From assembly GCA_028284235.1 (NCBI GenBank), contig JANQSC010000051.1, forward strand, positions 1-64,000: a DNA stretch of 64,000 bases. The letters are read 5' to 3'. Of this stretch, positions 24,644-33,762 are shown one piece after another (position 1 is the stretch's first letter; every line of letters starts with the position of its first letter). The notes below the pieces were generated by a model. The model saw only the letters and a program-made list of their open reading frames with translations. It had not been told where the DNA came from and searched no databases. The translations under genes and the position numbers were made by a program. This stretch comes from Opitutaceae bacterium (GTDB lineage Bacteria; Verrucomicrobiota; Verrucomicrobiia; Opitutales; Opitutaceae).

Positions 24644-26008
24644 ATGGCGGTACACCCGAAAGAACAACGGCTCATTTTAAAGTACGCTGACGAGCCCGGC
24701 TACACGACCGACATTGAGTGCTATGAAAAACATGGCGGCTACGAGATGCTCAAAAAGGCGGTCGGTATGGACAAACAGGCGATTTGCGACGAAGTGAAAG
24801 CGTCTCAACTACGCGGCCGTGGCGGGGCGGGATTCCCGGCGGGAGTCAAGTGGAGTTTTGTGGATCGCAAGTCGGGCAAGCCCGTCTACATGGTCTGCAA
24901 TTGCGACGAGTCGGAACCGGGAACATTCAAGGACCGTCAAATCGTACACAAGGACCCGCATCAGTTGATCGAGGGGATTATGATTTCCTGTTTTGCGACC
25001 GACTGCGCCAAGGCGTTCATCTACATTCGCGAAGAGATGCCGAAAGGCGCCGAGATTCTCAACCAGGCGATCAAGGAGGCGAAAGAGAAGAACTTCGTCG
25101 GCGACAATATACTTGGATCTGGATACAGCTGCGACATCGTTGTGCATCGCGGCGCGGCGGCGTATATTTGCGGCGAGGAGACGGGCTTGATCGAATCGCT
25201 CGAGGGCAAGCGGGCTAATCCGCGCATCAAGCCTCCCTATTTTCCCGCGGCGCTTGGGCTCTACATGTGCCCGACCATTGTCAACAACGTTGAGACGCTT
25301 TGCAACGTGAAGCACATCCTGGAGATGGGCGCAGAGGCCTATACGAAGATTGGCCGTCCCAACAATACGGGTACACGCATTTGGTGCGTATCCGGAGGCG
25401 TGCAACGGCCGGGCTATTACGAAGTCGCCGGCATCACGCTGGGCGAGCTCATTTACGATATTTGCGGCGGCCCGAAGGAAGGCCGGACGATTAAAGCGAT
25501 TATCCCGGGCGGCTCCTCCATGAAGATTCTCAAGAACGGGGAGCGGTACACTGGCAAGGATCGCGACGGGAACGAGTACGACTGGGGCATTGAGGATATT
25601 CCATTGGACTACGATGGAATCGCTGCCGCGGGTTCGATGTCCGGCTCCGGCGGCATGATGGTTCTGGACGACTCGGTCGAGATACCGGTGGCCTTGGCCA
25701 ACTTGATGGCGTTCTACTCGCACGAGAGTTGCGGGCAGTGCACGCCTTGTCGCGAAGGGTCGCTTTGGTTGAAGAAAATCACGACGCGGATGGTTCACGG
25801 CGAAGCCCGTCCCGAAGATGTGGACTTGATGAAATCCGTGGCGGACCAGATTGAAGGGCGGACGATTTGCGCGTTCGGCTTCGCCGTGGCGTGGCCGGTT
25901 CAGAGCTATCTGGCCAAGTTCGAAGATGAATTCCGAGACTTCGCCCAGCGGCACAGTAAACTCGGCGGGGACCGGACGGCGGCCAAGGAACTGGCCTGCA
26001 ACCACTAG
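24644..26008 (+). CDS. nuoF: NADH-quinone oxidoreductase subunit F
   Basis: NuoF oxidises NADH through FMN and passes electrons to cluster N3. The 454-residue protein has the glycine-rich NADH/FMN loop 'LRGRGGAGFPAGVKW' (about 57-71), 'NCDESEPGTFKDR' (FMN site) and 'AYICGEETGLIESLEGKR', and the N3 ligands in 'SCGQCTPCREG' (about 362-372) with the fourth Cys in 'RTICAFG' near 409. ATG at 24644 is chosen, since in-frame codons upstream overlap nuoE. The nuoF-nuoG gap is 40 bases. Confidence 0.96.
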   Translation: MAVHPKEQRLILKYADEPGYTTDIECYEKHGGYEMLKKAVGMDKQAICDEVKASQLRGRGGAGFPAGVKWSFVDRKSGKPVYMVCNCDESEPGTFKDRQIVHKDPHQLIEGIMISCFATDCAKAFIYIREEMPKGAEILNQAIKEAKEKNFVGDNILGSGYSCDIVVHRGAAAYICGEETGLIESLEGKRANPRIKPPYFPAALGLYMCPTIVNNVETLCNVKHILEMGAEAYTKIGRPNNTGTRIWCVSGGVQRPGYYEVAGITLGELIYDICGGPKEGRTIKAIIPGGSSMKILKNGERYTGKDRDGNEYDWGIEDIPLDYDGIAAAGSMSGSGGMMVLDDSVEIPVALANLMAFYSHESCGQCTPCREGSLWLKKITTRMVHGEARPEDVDLMKSVADQIEGRTICAFGFAVAWPVQSYLAKFEDEFRDFAQRHSKLGGDRTAAKELACNH

Positions 26009-26048
26009 GAATCGTGAGGCATTTCGAGCACAGGAAGAGGCGCTTCTA

Positions 26049-27743
26049 ATGGAAGAGAAAGACAATTTGATTACAGTCAATATCGACGGGCAAGACCTGC
26101 AGGTGCCGCCGGGCACCAACATGGTCGAAGCCGCGGCGATGTTGGGGAAGGAAATCCCGCACTACTGCTATCACCCGAAGCTGACCATTGCGGGGAATTG
26201 CCGCATGTGTCTGGTAGAGATGGGAATGCCCGGCAAGGATCGCGCGACCGGGGAGCCGATGCTCAACGAGGACGGGACGCCCAAGGTTATGTGGATGCCG
26301 GGTCCGGCCATCGGCTGCGGGACGAAGGCCGCGCCGGGGATGCACATCAAGACGGACTCGCCCAAGGCAATTGAGTCGCGCGAGGCGGTTACCGAGTTCC
26401 TTTTGCTCAACCACCCGCTGGACTGCCCGATTTGCGACCAGGCCGGCGAGTGCACGCTGCAGGAGTTTTCTTCGTCACACGGTCGTGGATACAGTCGGTT
26501 TATCGAGGAAAAGAACGTAAAGCCGAAACGCACGCGTCTGGGGCCGAGAGTGACTCTCGACGACGAACGTTGCGTGCTCTGTTCGCGTTGCATTCGATTT
26601 TGCGACGAAGTGGCGGGCGACAGCGTTCTGGGATTCACGGATCGCGGGAGCTACTCGACATTGACTTGCTTCCCAGGAAAGGAGCTCGCGAATAACTATT
26701 CTTTGAACACGGTAGACATTTGTCCCGTGGGCGCTTTGACCAGCACGGATTTCCGGTTTAAGATGCGGGTGTGGTTTCTCAAGGAGACCAACAGCATCGA
26801 TCTCGAAACCAGCGTGGGCGCCAACACGGTGGTCTCCGCTCGCGAGGGGAAAGTCTACCGGGTCAAGCCGCGTCGCAACGACGAGGTGAACGACACTTGG
26901 ATGACGGACTCGGGCCGCGAGCTGTACAAGACCATCGAGTCAGAAGACCGTTTGCTCGAATGCTCCATCGGCGGCGTGCCAGCTTCGGCCCAGGACGCCA
27001 TCGCCGAGGCGAGCTCGGTGTTGCAGGGCGGCGGAGTCGCGATTGTCGGGTCGGGCCGCAATAGCGTCGAGGAGCAATACGCGTTGAAGGCGATCGCGAA
27101 ATCGACCAACGCATCTGCAGTGTATTTGGTGGCCCGATACGGAGAAGACGACGGAATTTTGATGTCGGTGGACCGAAACCCGAACGTGCGGGGAGCGCTG
27201 ATGACCGGTTTGATCGACGCGTTGCCGGAAGAGCAGCTCAGCGGCTTGGGGGCGAAGATCGATAGTGGGGAGGTCACGACCGTGCTTTCGTCGCAAGAGG
27301 ATTTGCTCGCCGCCGGCTTGTCTGAGGAGCAGCTGGGCAAGGTCTCGATCGTCTACTTGGGAACCCACCGCAATGGCACTTCGGAGCGCGCGAAGGTTGT
27401 CTTGGCGGGTCTGACGTCGTTCGAGAAGTCCGGCACGGTGATCAACCAGCAGTTCCGTATCCAAAAATACAGTCGCGTCGTCCCGGGACCGGGCGGGGCG
27501 ATCGAGGACTTGTACGCGCTGGCGATGATTCAGGCGAACCTTTCGGGCGAGTCGTTCGCGTCGACGGTCGGTTCAATTTGGAAGGAAATCGGAGCGGAAG
27601 GGACGCCTCTGGCGGGGATCGCCTTCCAGTCGTTGTCCGACCAGGGGCAGTTGCTGGACAGCAGCGCCTTCGACCACATTCCGTTTAAAGAAGGGAAGTC
27701 GCTTCACTTCGAACCCAAGCAGGAGGCCGTCGCCGCGGAGTAG
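26049..27743 (+). CDS. nuoG: NADH-quinone oxidoreductase subunit G (short form)
   Basis: The 564-residue product has the N-terminal Fe-S part of NuoG: 2Fe-2S ligands in 'HYCYHPKLTIAGNCRMCLVE' (about 36-55), the His-Cys cluster site 'NHPLDCPICDQAGECTLQ' (about 121-138) and the 4Fe-4S site 'CVLCSRCIRFCDE' (about 175-187). The following molybdopterin-oxidoreductase-like region is shortened: NuoG proteins commonly have 700-900 residues. The fourth N5-type or N7 ligands were not seen. The frame is clean to the stop and nuoH follows after 8 bases, so a short form rather than a truncation is likely. Confidence 0.93.
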   Translation: MEEKDNLITVNIDGQDLQVPPGTNMVEAAAMLGKEIPHYCYHPKLTIAGNCRMCLVEMGMPGKDRATGEPMLNEDGTPKVMWMPGPAIGCGTKAAPGMHIKTDSPKAIESREAVTEFLLLNHPLDCPICDQAGECTLQEFSSSHGRGYSRFIEEKNVKPKRTRLGPRVTLDDERCVLCSRCIRFCDEVAGDSVLGFTDRGSYSTLTCFPGKELANNYSLNTVDICPVGALTSTDFRFKMRVWFLKETNSIDLETSVGANTVVSAREGKVYRVKPRRNDEVNDTWMTDSGRELYKTIESEDRLLECSIGGVPASAQDAIAEASSVLQGGGVAIVGSGRNSVEEQYALKAIAKSTNASAVYLVARYGEDDGILMSVDRNPNVRGALMTGLIDALPEEQLSGLGAKIDSGEVTTVLSSQEDLLAAGLSEEQLGKVSIVYLGTHRNGTSERAKVVLAGLTSFEKSGTVINQQFRIQKYSRVVPGPGGAIEDLYALAMIQANLSGESFASTVGSIWKEIGAEGTPLAGIAFQSLSDQGQLLDSSAFDHIPFKEGKSLHFEPKQEAVAAE

Positions 27744-27751
27744 CGTGAGCC

Positions 27752-28858
27752 ATGGAGATTAATCCGATAGTTCTCAAATTTGTCTACGCGGCGGTTGTCG
27801 TGAGCGTGATCATGGGGTTGTGCTCCTACGCGGTCTTGGCGGAGCGGAAGATTTCGAGCTGGATCCAAGGTCGGGTCGGGCCGAACCGGACGGCGTTGCC
27901 GCTGGTGGGCGGCATCCCGATTCTGGGGCCGTTCTTGACGCGTCTCGGCATCTTCCAGCCGATCCCGGATGGATTGAAGTTCCTGTTCAAGGAGGATGTG
28001 CTGCCGGGGCACGTAAACAAGTTCTACTTCATGATGGCTCCGGTCATTTCGCTCGTTCCCGCGTTGACGACTGTCGTGGTCGTTCCTTTCGGGCGTTTTG
28101 TGAACGAGGCGGGCGACGTGGTGCCGCTGGTGCTGGCTAACGTGAACGTCGGGCTTTTGTTCCTTTTCGCGATCTCCTCGCTGGGCGTCTATGGAGTGGT
28201 CTTGGCGGGCTGGTCCTCGAATTCGAAGTACCCGTTTTTGGGAGGGATTCGCGCGTCGGCCCAAATGATCTCCTACGAGCTGGCTATGGGTGTATCGGTG
28301 CTTCCGATACTCATGTGGGTGAACGCTCCTGGGAAAGAGGGGACAATGAATCTCTTCGATATCGCGGTGGCTCAAAACGGGTTTTGGTTCGCGATGTGGA
28401 TGCCTCTCTCGGCGATCATCTTTCTAGTGTGCCTGTTTGCGGAGACCAATCGATTGCCGTTCGACATGGCGGAGTCGGAGACGGAGCTCGTGAGCGGGTT
28501 CCACACGGAGTACAGTTCGTTCAAGTTCGGCCTCTTCTTCGTTGGCGAGTACGCCCACATGGTTATTGGGTCCTGCGTATTTACGCTTCTGTTTCTCGGC
28601 GGCTGGAATCCGTTGCCGTTCGTGACGCTGGAGTCCCTCGGAATGGGGCAAGGCATCCTGGGCGCGGTTTTGTCGGTCGGCATATTCCTCGGGAAGATGT
28701 GCGCCATGATGTTCTTCTTTATGTGGATTCGCTGGACCTTGCCGCGATTCCGCTACGACCAAGTGATGAAGCTTGGCTGGACCATTCTCCTGCCGCTATC
28801 GATCGCGAATTTGATTCTCTATATTTTCATTATCTATTATTTGGATACAGGCCTCTAG
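27752..28858 (+). CDS. nuoH: NADH-quinone oxidoreductase subunit H
   Basis: NuoH (368 residues, about eight membrane helices) joins the membrane arm to the quinone pocket. The start of the conserved region reads 'LAERKISSWIQGRVGPNRTA' (about 30-49), and the long acidic loop 'LPFDMAESETELVSGFHTEY' near 235-255 carries the glutamates proposed to link quinone reduction to proton movement. It fits the family length (about 325-370) and lies in the usual place between nuoG and nuoI. Confidence 0.96.
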   Translation: MEINPIVLKFVYAAVVVSVIMGLCSYAVLAERKISSWIQGRVGPNRTALPLVGGIPILGPFLTRLGIFQPIPDGLKFLFKEDVLPGHVNKFYFMMAPVISLVPALTTVVVVPFGRFVNEAGDVVPLVLANVNVGLLFLFAISSLGVYGVVLAGWSSNSKYPFLGGIRASAQMISYELAMGVSVLPILMWVNAPGKEGTMNLFDIAVAQNGFWFAMWMPLSAIIFLVCLFAETNRLPFDMAESETELVSGFHTEYSSFKFGLFFVGEYAHMVIGSCVFTLLFLGGWNPLPFVTLESLGMGQGILGAVLSVGIFLGKMCAMMFFFMWIRWTLPRFRYDQVMKLGWTILLPLSIANLILYIFIIYYLDTGL

Positions 28859-28891
28859 GCTTCATTTTTAAACCGTTTACTCTCAATCGAC

Positions 28892-29428
28892 ATGCCTTTT
28901 GTAATAAAGAGAAAGCCGCTTAATCTAATGGAGAAGCTCTATCTTCCGGAGATTGCCCGCGGACTTTCCACGACCTTCAAGAAGATTTGGGAGAAACCGG
29001 TCACTTTGGAGTACCCGGAGCAGCGCCCGACCATCCCGGAAGGCTACCGCGGCGTGCCCACGCTTGTGCGGGATCCGGAAGGCCGCGAGAAGTGCGTCTC
29101 GTGCCAGCTTTGCGAATTCGTCTGCCCGCCCAAGGCGATTCGGATCGTCCCCGGGGAGATTCCCGAGGACAGCGAATACGCTCATGTAGAGAAAGGCCCA
29201 AAAGAGTTCGATATCGACATGCTTCGCTGCATTTACTGCGGCATGTGCGAGGAGGTCTGCCCCGAGGAGGCGATCTGGCTGCAGAACCAGTTTTCCATGT
29301 CGGGCTACTCCCGCGAGGAGATGGTGAACAACAAGGACAAGCTTTACGAGCTGGGCGGCACCTTGCCGGATGAGCATTTCAAGTGGAATAAGAAGAAGGA
29401 CGCCGCGGCCAAAGGGGGCGGGCATTAA
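28892..29428 (+). CDS. nuoI: NADH-quinone oxidoreductase subunit I
   Basis: NuoI is the ferredoxin-like subunit that carries clusters N6a and N6b. The 178-residue protein has two C-x2-C-x2-C-x3-C motifs: 'CVSCQLCEFVCP' (about 69-80) and 'CIYCGMCEEVCP' (about 111-122). The N-terminal 'YRGVPTLVRDPEGREKCVSC' matches the family. The Lys/Gly-rich tail extends slightly past the usual end. nuoJ follows after 49 bases. Confidence 0.95.
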   Translation: MPFVIKRKPLNLMEKLYLPEIARGLSTTFKKIWEKPVTLEYPEQRPTIPEGYRGVPTLVRDPEGREKCVSCQLCEFVCPPKAIRIVPGEIPEDSEYAHVEKGPKEFDIDMLRCIYCGMCEEVCPEEAIWLQNQFSMSGYSREEMVNNKDKLYELGGTLPDEHFKWNKKKDAAAKGGGH

Positions 29429-29477
29429 TTAGGGTGAAGGAAGAGGTAGGAATTTAGAGTTAAGAAGCAGTTCTCGG

Positions 29478-29984
29478 ATGACCGATATTTTCTTTTATAT
29501 TTTTTCGATCGTCGCCTTGGCCGGAGCCTTTGGAGTGGTGATTAGCCGCAACACGGTTAACGGGGCGATGTGTCTGATTGTGACCTTCCTGAGTATGTCG
29601 GCCCTGTTCGTTTTGCTGGAGGCCTATTTCCTCGCGGTTATTCAAGTGCTGGTGTACGCGGGCGCGGTGATGGTGCTGTTTTTGTTTATAATCATGCTGC
29701 TGGACGTGGAGGAGTCGGCGGCTCGCAAGACGAGCGTCTACACTTGGGCGGCGAGTGTCATCGCTTTTGGGATACTGATTGTGGGAGTGGTGGCGATTTA
29801 CTCGGCGGATTCGATCCGGACCAAAGCGGAGTCTTTGCCCGAAGCGAGTGGAGCCAGTTTGAAAGCCTTTGGCTACGAGCTGTTCACAACCTACCTGCTG
29901 CCGATGCAGCTGACCGGATTTTTGCTCTTGATCGCGATGATCGGGGTGATTGCCCTCAGCAAGAAAGCGAAAGTGGACTCCTAG
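29478..29984 (+). CDS. nuoJ: NADH-quinone oxidoreductase subunit J
   Basis: A 168-residue membrane subunit with five predicted helices. The second and third helices contain the family's '[20 protein letters not shown]' and '[12 protein letters not shown]' sequences, including the conserved Tyr-Ala-Gly-Ala and the acidic end. NuoJ forms part of the E-channel region next to NuoA, NuoH and NuoK. nuoK begins six bases after its stop. Confidence 0.94.
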   Translation: MTDIFFYIFSIVALAGAFGVVISRNTVNGAMCLIVTFLSMSALFVLLEAYFLAVIQVLVYAGAVMVLFLFIIMLLDVEESAARKTSVYTWAASVIAFGILIVGVVAIYSADSIRTKAESLPEASGASLKAFGYELFTTYLLPMQLTGFLLLIAMIGVIALSKKAKVDS

Positions 29985-29989
29985 ATTCG

Positions 29990-30292
29990 ATGATCGGTTT
30001 GGAACAATATATTCTCGTTAGCAGCCTGCTCTTCGCGATTGGGTTTTTCGGCATTTTGCTGCGCCGAAATACGCTGGTCATGTATATGTGCCTGGAGCTG
30101 ATGCTCAACGCAGCCAACTTGGGTTTGATCGCGTTCGCTCGCTACCATGGCGGCATGGGAGGCAATCTATTCGTGTTCTTCACGATCACGGTCGCCGCGG
30201 CGGAAGTGGCCGTGGGACTGGCGATCATCGTCGCCCTGTTTCGGAAGCGGCAAACGGTCAAAGTGGAGGAGCTCAACGCGCTGAAGAACTAG
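29990..30292 (+). CDS. nuoK: NADH-quinone oxidoreductase subunit K
   Basis: The 100-residue, three-helix membrane subunit contains the two conserved membrane glutamates expected of NuoK, the first in '[14 protein letters not shown]' and the second in '[17 protein letters not shown]'; '[12 protein letters not shown]' is a close family match. ATG at 29990 gives the canonical length. It lies in the standard nuoJ-nuoK-nuoL order. Confidence 0.95.
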   Translation: MIGLEQYILVSSLLFAIGFFGILLRRNTLVMYMCLELMLNAANLGLIAFARYHGGMGGNLFVFFTITVAAAEVAVGLAIIVALFRKRQTVKVEELNALKN

Positions 30293-30310
30293 AATGAAGG
30301 TTTTTAGGTA

Positions 30311-32194
30311 ATGAATTCTGAACTATTCGCATATGCATTGCTCGCGTTTCCGCTGGTTTCCGCCGCGCTGATCGCGTTCTGCTTTCGTCGCAATGGCGTG
30401 GTGGCTTCCGGGATATCGGTGGCCGCGGCGGCGATGGTCCTAGCGACGGCGGGGCATATCATTTTCCGCGTCGAGAATTTCGAGTACAACGCGAGTTGGA
30501 TCGAGCTGGGCTCGTTCAGCGTGGGCTTTGGTTTTCTTATCAACGACCTGGCGAAGCTGATGCTCTTCGTCGTGGCGTTTGTCGGGTTTCTCGTGCATGT
30601 ATTCAGTCTTGGATACATGAAGGATGATCCGAACAAGGCTCGTTTTTTCGGGGGATTGTCGATTTTCATGTTCTCCATGCTTGGCCTGGTGATGGCGAGC
30701 AGTTTGGTGACATTGTTTATATTCTGGGAGTTGGTGGGATTCAGTTCCTACATGCTCATCGGGTTCTACTTGGACAAGCCGAGCGCGGCGGCGGCCTCGA
30801 AAAAGGCGTTCATCGTCAATCGCGTCGGGGACTTCGGCTTTTTGATCGGGATCATTCTCGTGTTCTCGACGTTCGGGACCTTTAATTTGGTGTCGCTTTC
30901 TAACGCGGATGTCGCCTCGACCACGCTCATCGGCCTTTTGCTTTTCTGCGGCACGGTCGGAAAGTCGGGCCAGCTTCCGCTCCACGTCTGGCTGCCGGAC
31001 GCGATGGAGGGGCCAACTCCGGTCTCGGCGTTGATCCACGCGGCGACGATGGTTGCCGCAGGCGTGTTCTTGCTCTGCCGTACTGGATTTCTCATGACGG
31101 TTGACGCCTTGACGGTGATCGCCTGGGTGGGCGTGGCGACGGCTCTATTCGCTGGGTTCACTGCGATCGCCCAGAGGGACATCAAGAAAATCCTGGCGTA
31201 CTCGACCGTTTCGCAACTCGGCTACATGGTGGCGGCGTTCGGCTTGGGAACACTGGCGTATTTGAATCACGACGGGACGACCGGAAACGGCGCCATGGCG
31301 GAAGCGGTGGTTACCGGCGGCGTGGCGGCGGCGATGTTCCATCTGACGACGCACGCGTTTTTCAAGGCGCTCTTGTTTCTCGGTTCGGGATCCATCATCC
31401 ATGCCTGCCATCATGAGCAGGACATTTTTAAGATGGGGGGTATCGGTAAAAACATGCCGATCACGTTTATCACGTTCTCGATTGGCGTTCTGGCCCTGAC
31501 GGGCTTTCCGCTACTGGCTGGATTCTTCTCGAAGGACGCGATTCTGGCGGTGGCTCTGGAAGCGAATTCGGCGGCGTTCTATCTACTGGTCTTTGGCGCG
31601 TTTCTCACGGCTTTCTACATGACCCGGCTTTGGGTGATCACTTTTCTGGGCGCGCCTAAGTCCGAAAATGCGGAGCATGCTCGAGAGAACGGATGGGTGA
31701 TGACTGTTCCGCTCATCCTGCTCGCTGTCTTGTCGCTGGTTGGCGGTTTCGTGGGGTTGTATCCACATGCGGTAGACGGTGTAATTGATGGGATTCCGCA
31801 TCCGGACGGCGGTGCGCACACCACTATTTTGATCGCCAGTTTAGCGGCTGTGTTCGTGGGCTATGCGTTGTCCTTTTTCTTCTACGGCGCGGGCGCGAGC
31901 GAGGACCGGCTGGAGCAGGTGGCCAAACCCGTGCATACCTTGCTCGCTGAGAAATTTTATTTCGACCATGCCTATGACTGGTATGTGGCCAAGGTTCAAC
32001 AACGCTTGGCGTCGGCGCTCCACTTCACCGAGCAGATCGCTTTGTCGGGCTTGATTATCCGCGGCATGGCGGGAGTTGCGGGGCTGATTGGGATTGGTCT
32101 GCGCTCGCTGCACGTGGGGAGCATCCACGCTTACGTCTACTGGTTTATAGGAGGGTTGGTCCTATTTTGGGCCCTAGCGGTCGGGATTTTTTAA
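30311..32194 (+). CDS. nuoL: NADH-quinone oxidoreductase subunit L
   Basis: NuoL (627 residues, 14-16 membrane helices) is the distal antiporter-like proton pump of complex I. Family blocks include 'FIFWELVGFSSYMLIGFY' (the glutamate of helix 5), 'GKSGQLPLHVWLPDAMEGPT' (about 217-236), 'ALIHAATMVAAGVFLLCR' and 'AFFKALLFLGSGSIIHACHH'. The C-terminal part is long enough to form the lateral helix typical of NuoL. It is followed by nuoM after 21 bases. Confidence 0.96.
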   Translation: MNSELFAYALLAFPLVSAALIAFCFRRNGVVASGISVAAAAMVLATAGHIIFRVENFEYNASWIELGSFSVGFGFLINDLAKLMLFVVAFVGFLVHVFSLGYMKDDPNKARFFGGLSIFMFSMLGLVMASSLVTLFIFWELVGFSSYMLIGFYLDKPSAAAASKKAFIVNRVGDFGFLIGIILVFSTFGTFNLVSLSNADVASTTLIGLLLFCGTVGKSGQLPLHVWLPDAMEGPTPVSALIHAATMVAAGVFLLCRTGFLMTVDALTVIAWVGVATALFAGFTAIAQRDIKKILAYSTVSQLGYMVAAFGLGTLAYLNHDGTTGNGAMAEAVVTGGVAAAMFHLTTHAFFKALLFLGSGSIIHACHHEQDIFKMGGIGKNMPITFITFSIGVLALTGFPLLAGFFSKDAILAVALEANSAAFYLLVFGAFLTAFYMTRLWVITFLGAPKSENAEHARENGWVMTVPLILLAVLSLVGGFVGLYPHAVDGVIDGIPHPDGGAHTTILIASLAAVFVGYALSFFFYGAGASEDRLEQVAKPVHTLLAEKFYFDHAYDWYVAKVQQRLASALHFTEQIALSGLIIRGMAGVAGLIGIGLRSLHVGSIHAYVYWFIGGLVLFWALAVGIF

Positions 32195-32215
32195 TAAGAG
32201 GTTTCAATCATAAGA

Positions 32216-33742
32216 ATGAACGATTTCGCTTCTCTCGTACAATTTTCCATAGTGGTCCCCTTGGCGGCCGCGTTCTTGACCTTGTTCGTAAGAAACTGGG
32301 GACGCCCGGCGGTTCAGATTGTCAGCGTGACTGGGTTCGCTTTGCCGTTGCTCTTCGCCCTCTTTTTGTGGGGGCTCTATGATCCGTCTACACCCGGTGG
32401 ATACGCGTTTGTGAGTCAGGTGGATACGGGGCTCAGTATTATCGGGGTGAGCCTCCATTTAGGCCTCAATGGCGTGAGCTTGCCGCTATTTGTCATGGCT
32501 TCGGTAGTGGGCATGGCGGCGGGCTTGTACGCCGCTCAATCGAAAGCGGAAGGACTGCACAAGTACTTGTTTTGCTTGCTGATAATGCAGGCTGGACTGA
32601 TGGGCGTATTCGCTTCTATCGACCTGTTCTTCTTCTATTTCTTCCACGAGCTGGCATTGATTCCCACCTTCGTGATGGTCGGCATTTGGGGAGGGCGCGA
32701 CCGGAACTACGCCGCCATGAAGATGACGATCTATCTGACCTTGGGGGCGATGCTTTCGCTCGTGGGTCTGATCGCAATCTACGTGAAGAGTGGAGCGGAG
32801 TCGTTCGACTTGATCGCGTTGAAAGCCCATCTGTCCGCGGCGCCGCTGGCGGAATCGGTGCAGCATTACGCCTTCGGGTTGCTGCTGTTCGGCTTCGGGA
32901 TTCTCGTTTCGCTTTGGCCGTTGCATACCTGGGCTCCGTTGGGATACGGGGCGGCGCCGAGTTCGGCGGCCATGCTTCATTCGGGCGTATTGAAAAAATT
33001 TGGACTTTATGGTCTCGTGCAAGTGGCGGTACCTCTGTTGCCGGAAGGCGTGGGGCAGTGGGAGAACTGGATTATCTGGCTGGCGTTGGGCAATATCCTG
33101 ATCGTCGGTCTGATCGCGATGGCCCAGCGCGATTTGAAACAGTTGATTGGATACAGTTCGGTCATGCACATGGGCTACGCCTTCATCGGCATCGCCGCGA
33201 TGAGCGTGCTCGGAGTCGGAGGCGCGGTGCTGATGATGGTTGCCCACGGTCTGACGGTGGCGTTGCTTTTCATGCTCTCGACGATGATCCACCATCGCAC
33301 GCAGACGTTCGAGTTGGACGAGATGGGCGGACTGGCGAGGAAGGCGCCGGTGCTGGCGGCGTTTTTCGTTTGCGCCATGATGGCGAGCATTGGCTTGCCG
33401 GGGCCCGGCTTGGCGAATTTCTGGGCGGAGATCTCCATGTTCATGGCGTCGCTGGAGTTGCGGAGCTGGTTGGTTTACGCGATTGTCGCGGGGATCGTAA
33501 TCTCGGCGATTTACGGCCTTCGAGCGATTGCGAGGGTGTTCTTCGGCGAGGAGACCGACGAGTTCAAGGAGGCGCAAAAAGAGGTGGCGGTCGTCGACAT
33601 GAACTGGGCCGAGCGGGTGCCAGCTCTGATTCTAATTGTGGTTCTTTTCTTCATCGGATTTTTCCCGAAGACGGTCACGAAACCCCTCAATGACGCGCTC
33701 AACAGCGAACCGGTGTACGCCCAAGCGGAGGACACAAAGTAG
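32216..33742 (+). CDS. nuoM: NADH-quinone oxidoreductase subunit M
   Basis: NuoM (508 residues, about 14 helices) is the second antiporter-like subunit. It has 'FFYFFHELALIPTFVMVGIW' with the key helix-5 glutamate (about 140-159), 'WPLHTWAPLGYGAAPSSAAM' (about 237-256) and 'KFGLYGLVQVAVPLLPEGV'. The conserved lysine of the broken helix follows. Note 'LIGYSSVMHMGY', in which the codons for Gly-Tyr-Ser form a TGGATACAG motif at 33148-33156. Confidence 0.96.
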   Translation: MNDFASLVQFSIVVPLAAAFLTLFVRNWGRPAVQIVSVTGFALPLLFALFLWGLYDPSTPGGYAFVSQVDTGLSIIGVSLHLGLNGVSLPLFVMASVVGMAAGLYAAQSKAEGLHKYLFCLLIMQAGLMGVFASIDLFFFYFFHELALIPTFVMVGIWGGRDRNYAAMKMTIYLTLGAMLSLVGLIAIYVKSGAESFDLIALKAHLSAAPLAESVQHYAFGLLLFGFGILVSLWPLHTWAPLGYGAAPSSAAMLHSGVLKKFGLYGLVQVAVPLLPEGVGQWENWIIWLALGNILIVGLIAMAQRDLKQLIGYSSVMHMGYAFIGIAAMSVLGVGGAVLMMVAHGLTVALLFMLSTMIHHRTQTFELDEMGGLARKAPVLAAFFVCAMMASIGLPGPGLANFWAEISMFMASLELRSWLVYAIVAGIVISAIYGLRAIARVFFGEETDEFKEAQKEVAVVDMNWAERVPALILIVVLFFIGFFPKTVTKPLNDALNSEPVYAQAEDTK

Positions 33743-33762
33743 GAGCCAATTTTGGATACACT

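Noticed and set aside
24809..26122. Long minus-strand open frame opposite nuoF
   Set aside because: It mirrors the third-position bias of nuoF, has no recognisable motifs and is Arg/His-rich as expected for an antisense shadow. Similar shadows opposite purB (3343-4383) and the GT39-like gene (13473-14381) were dropped for the same reason.
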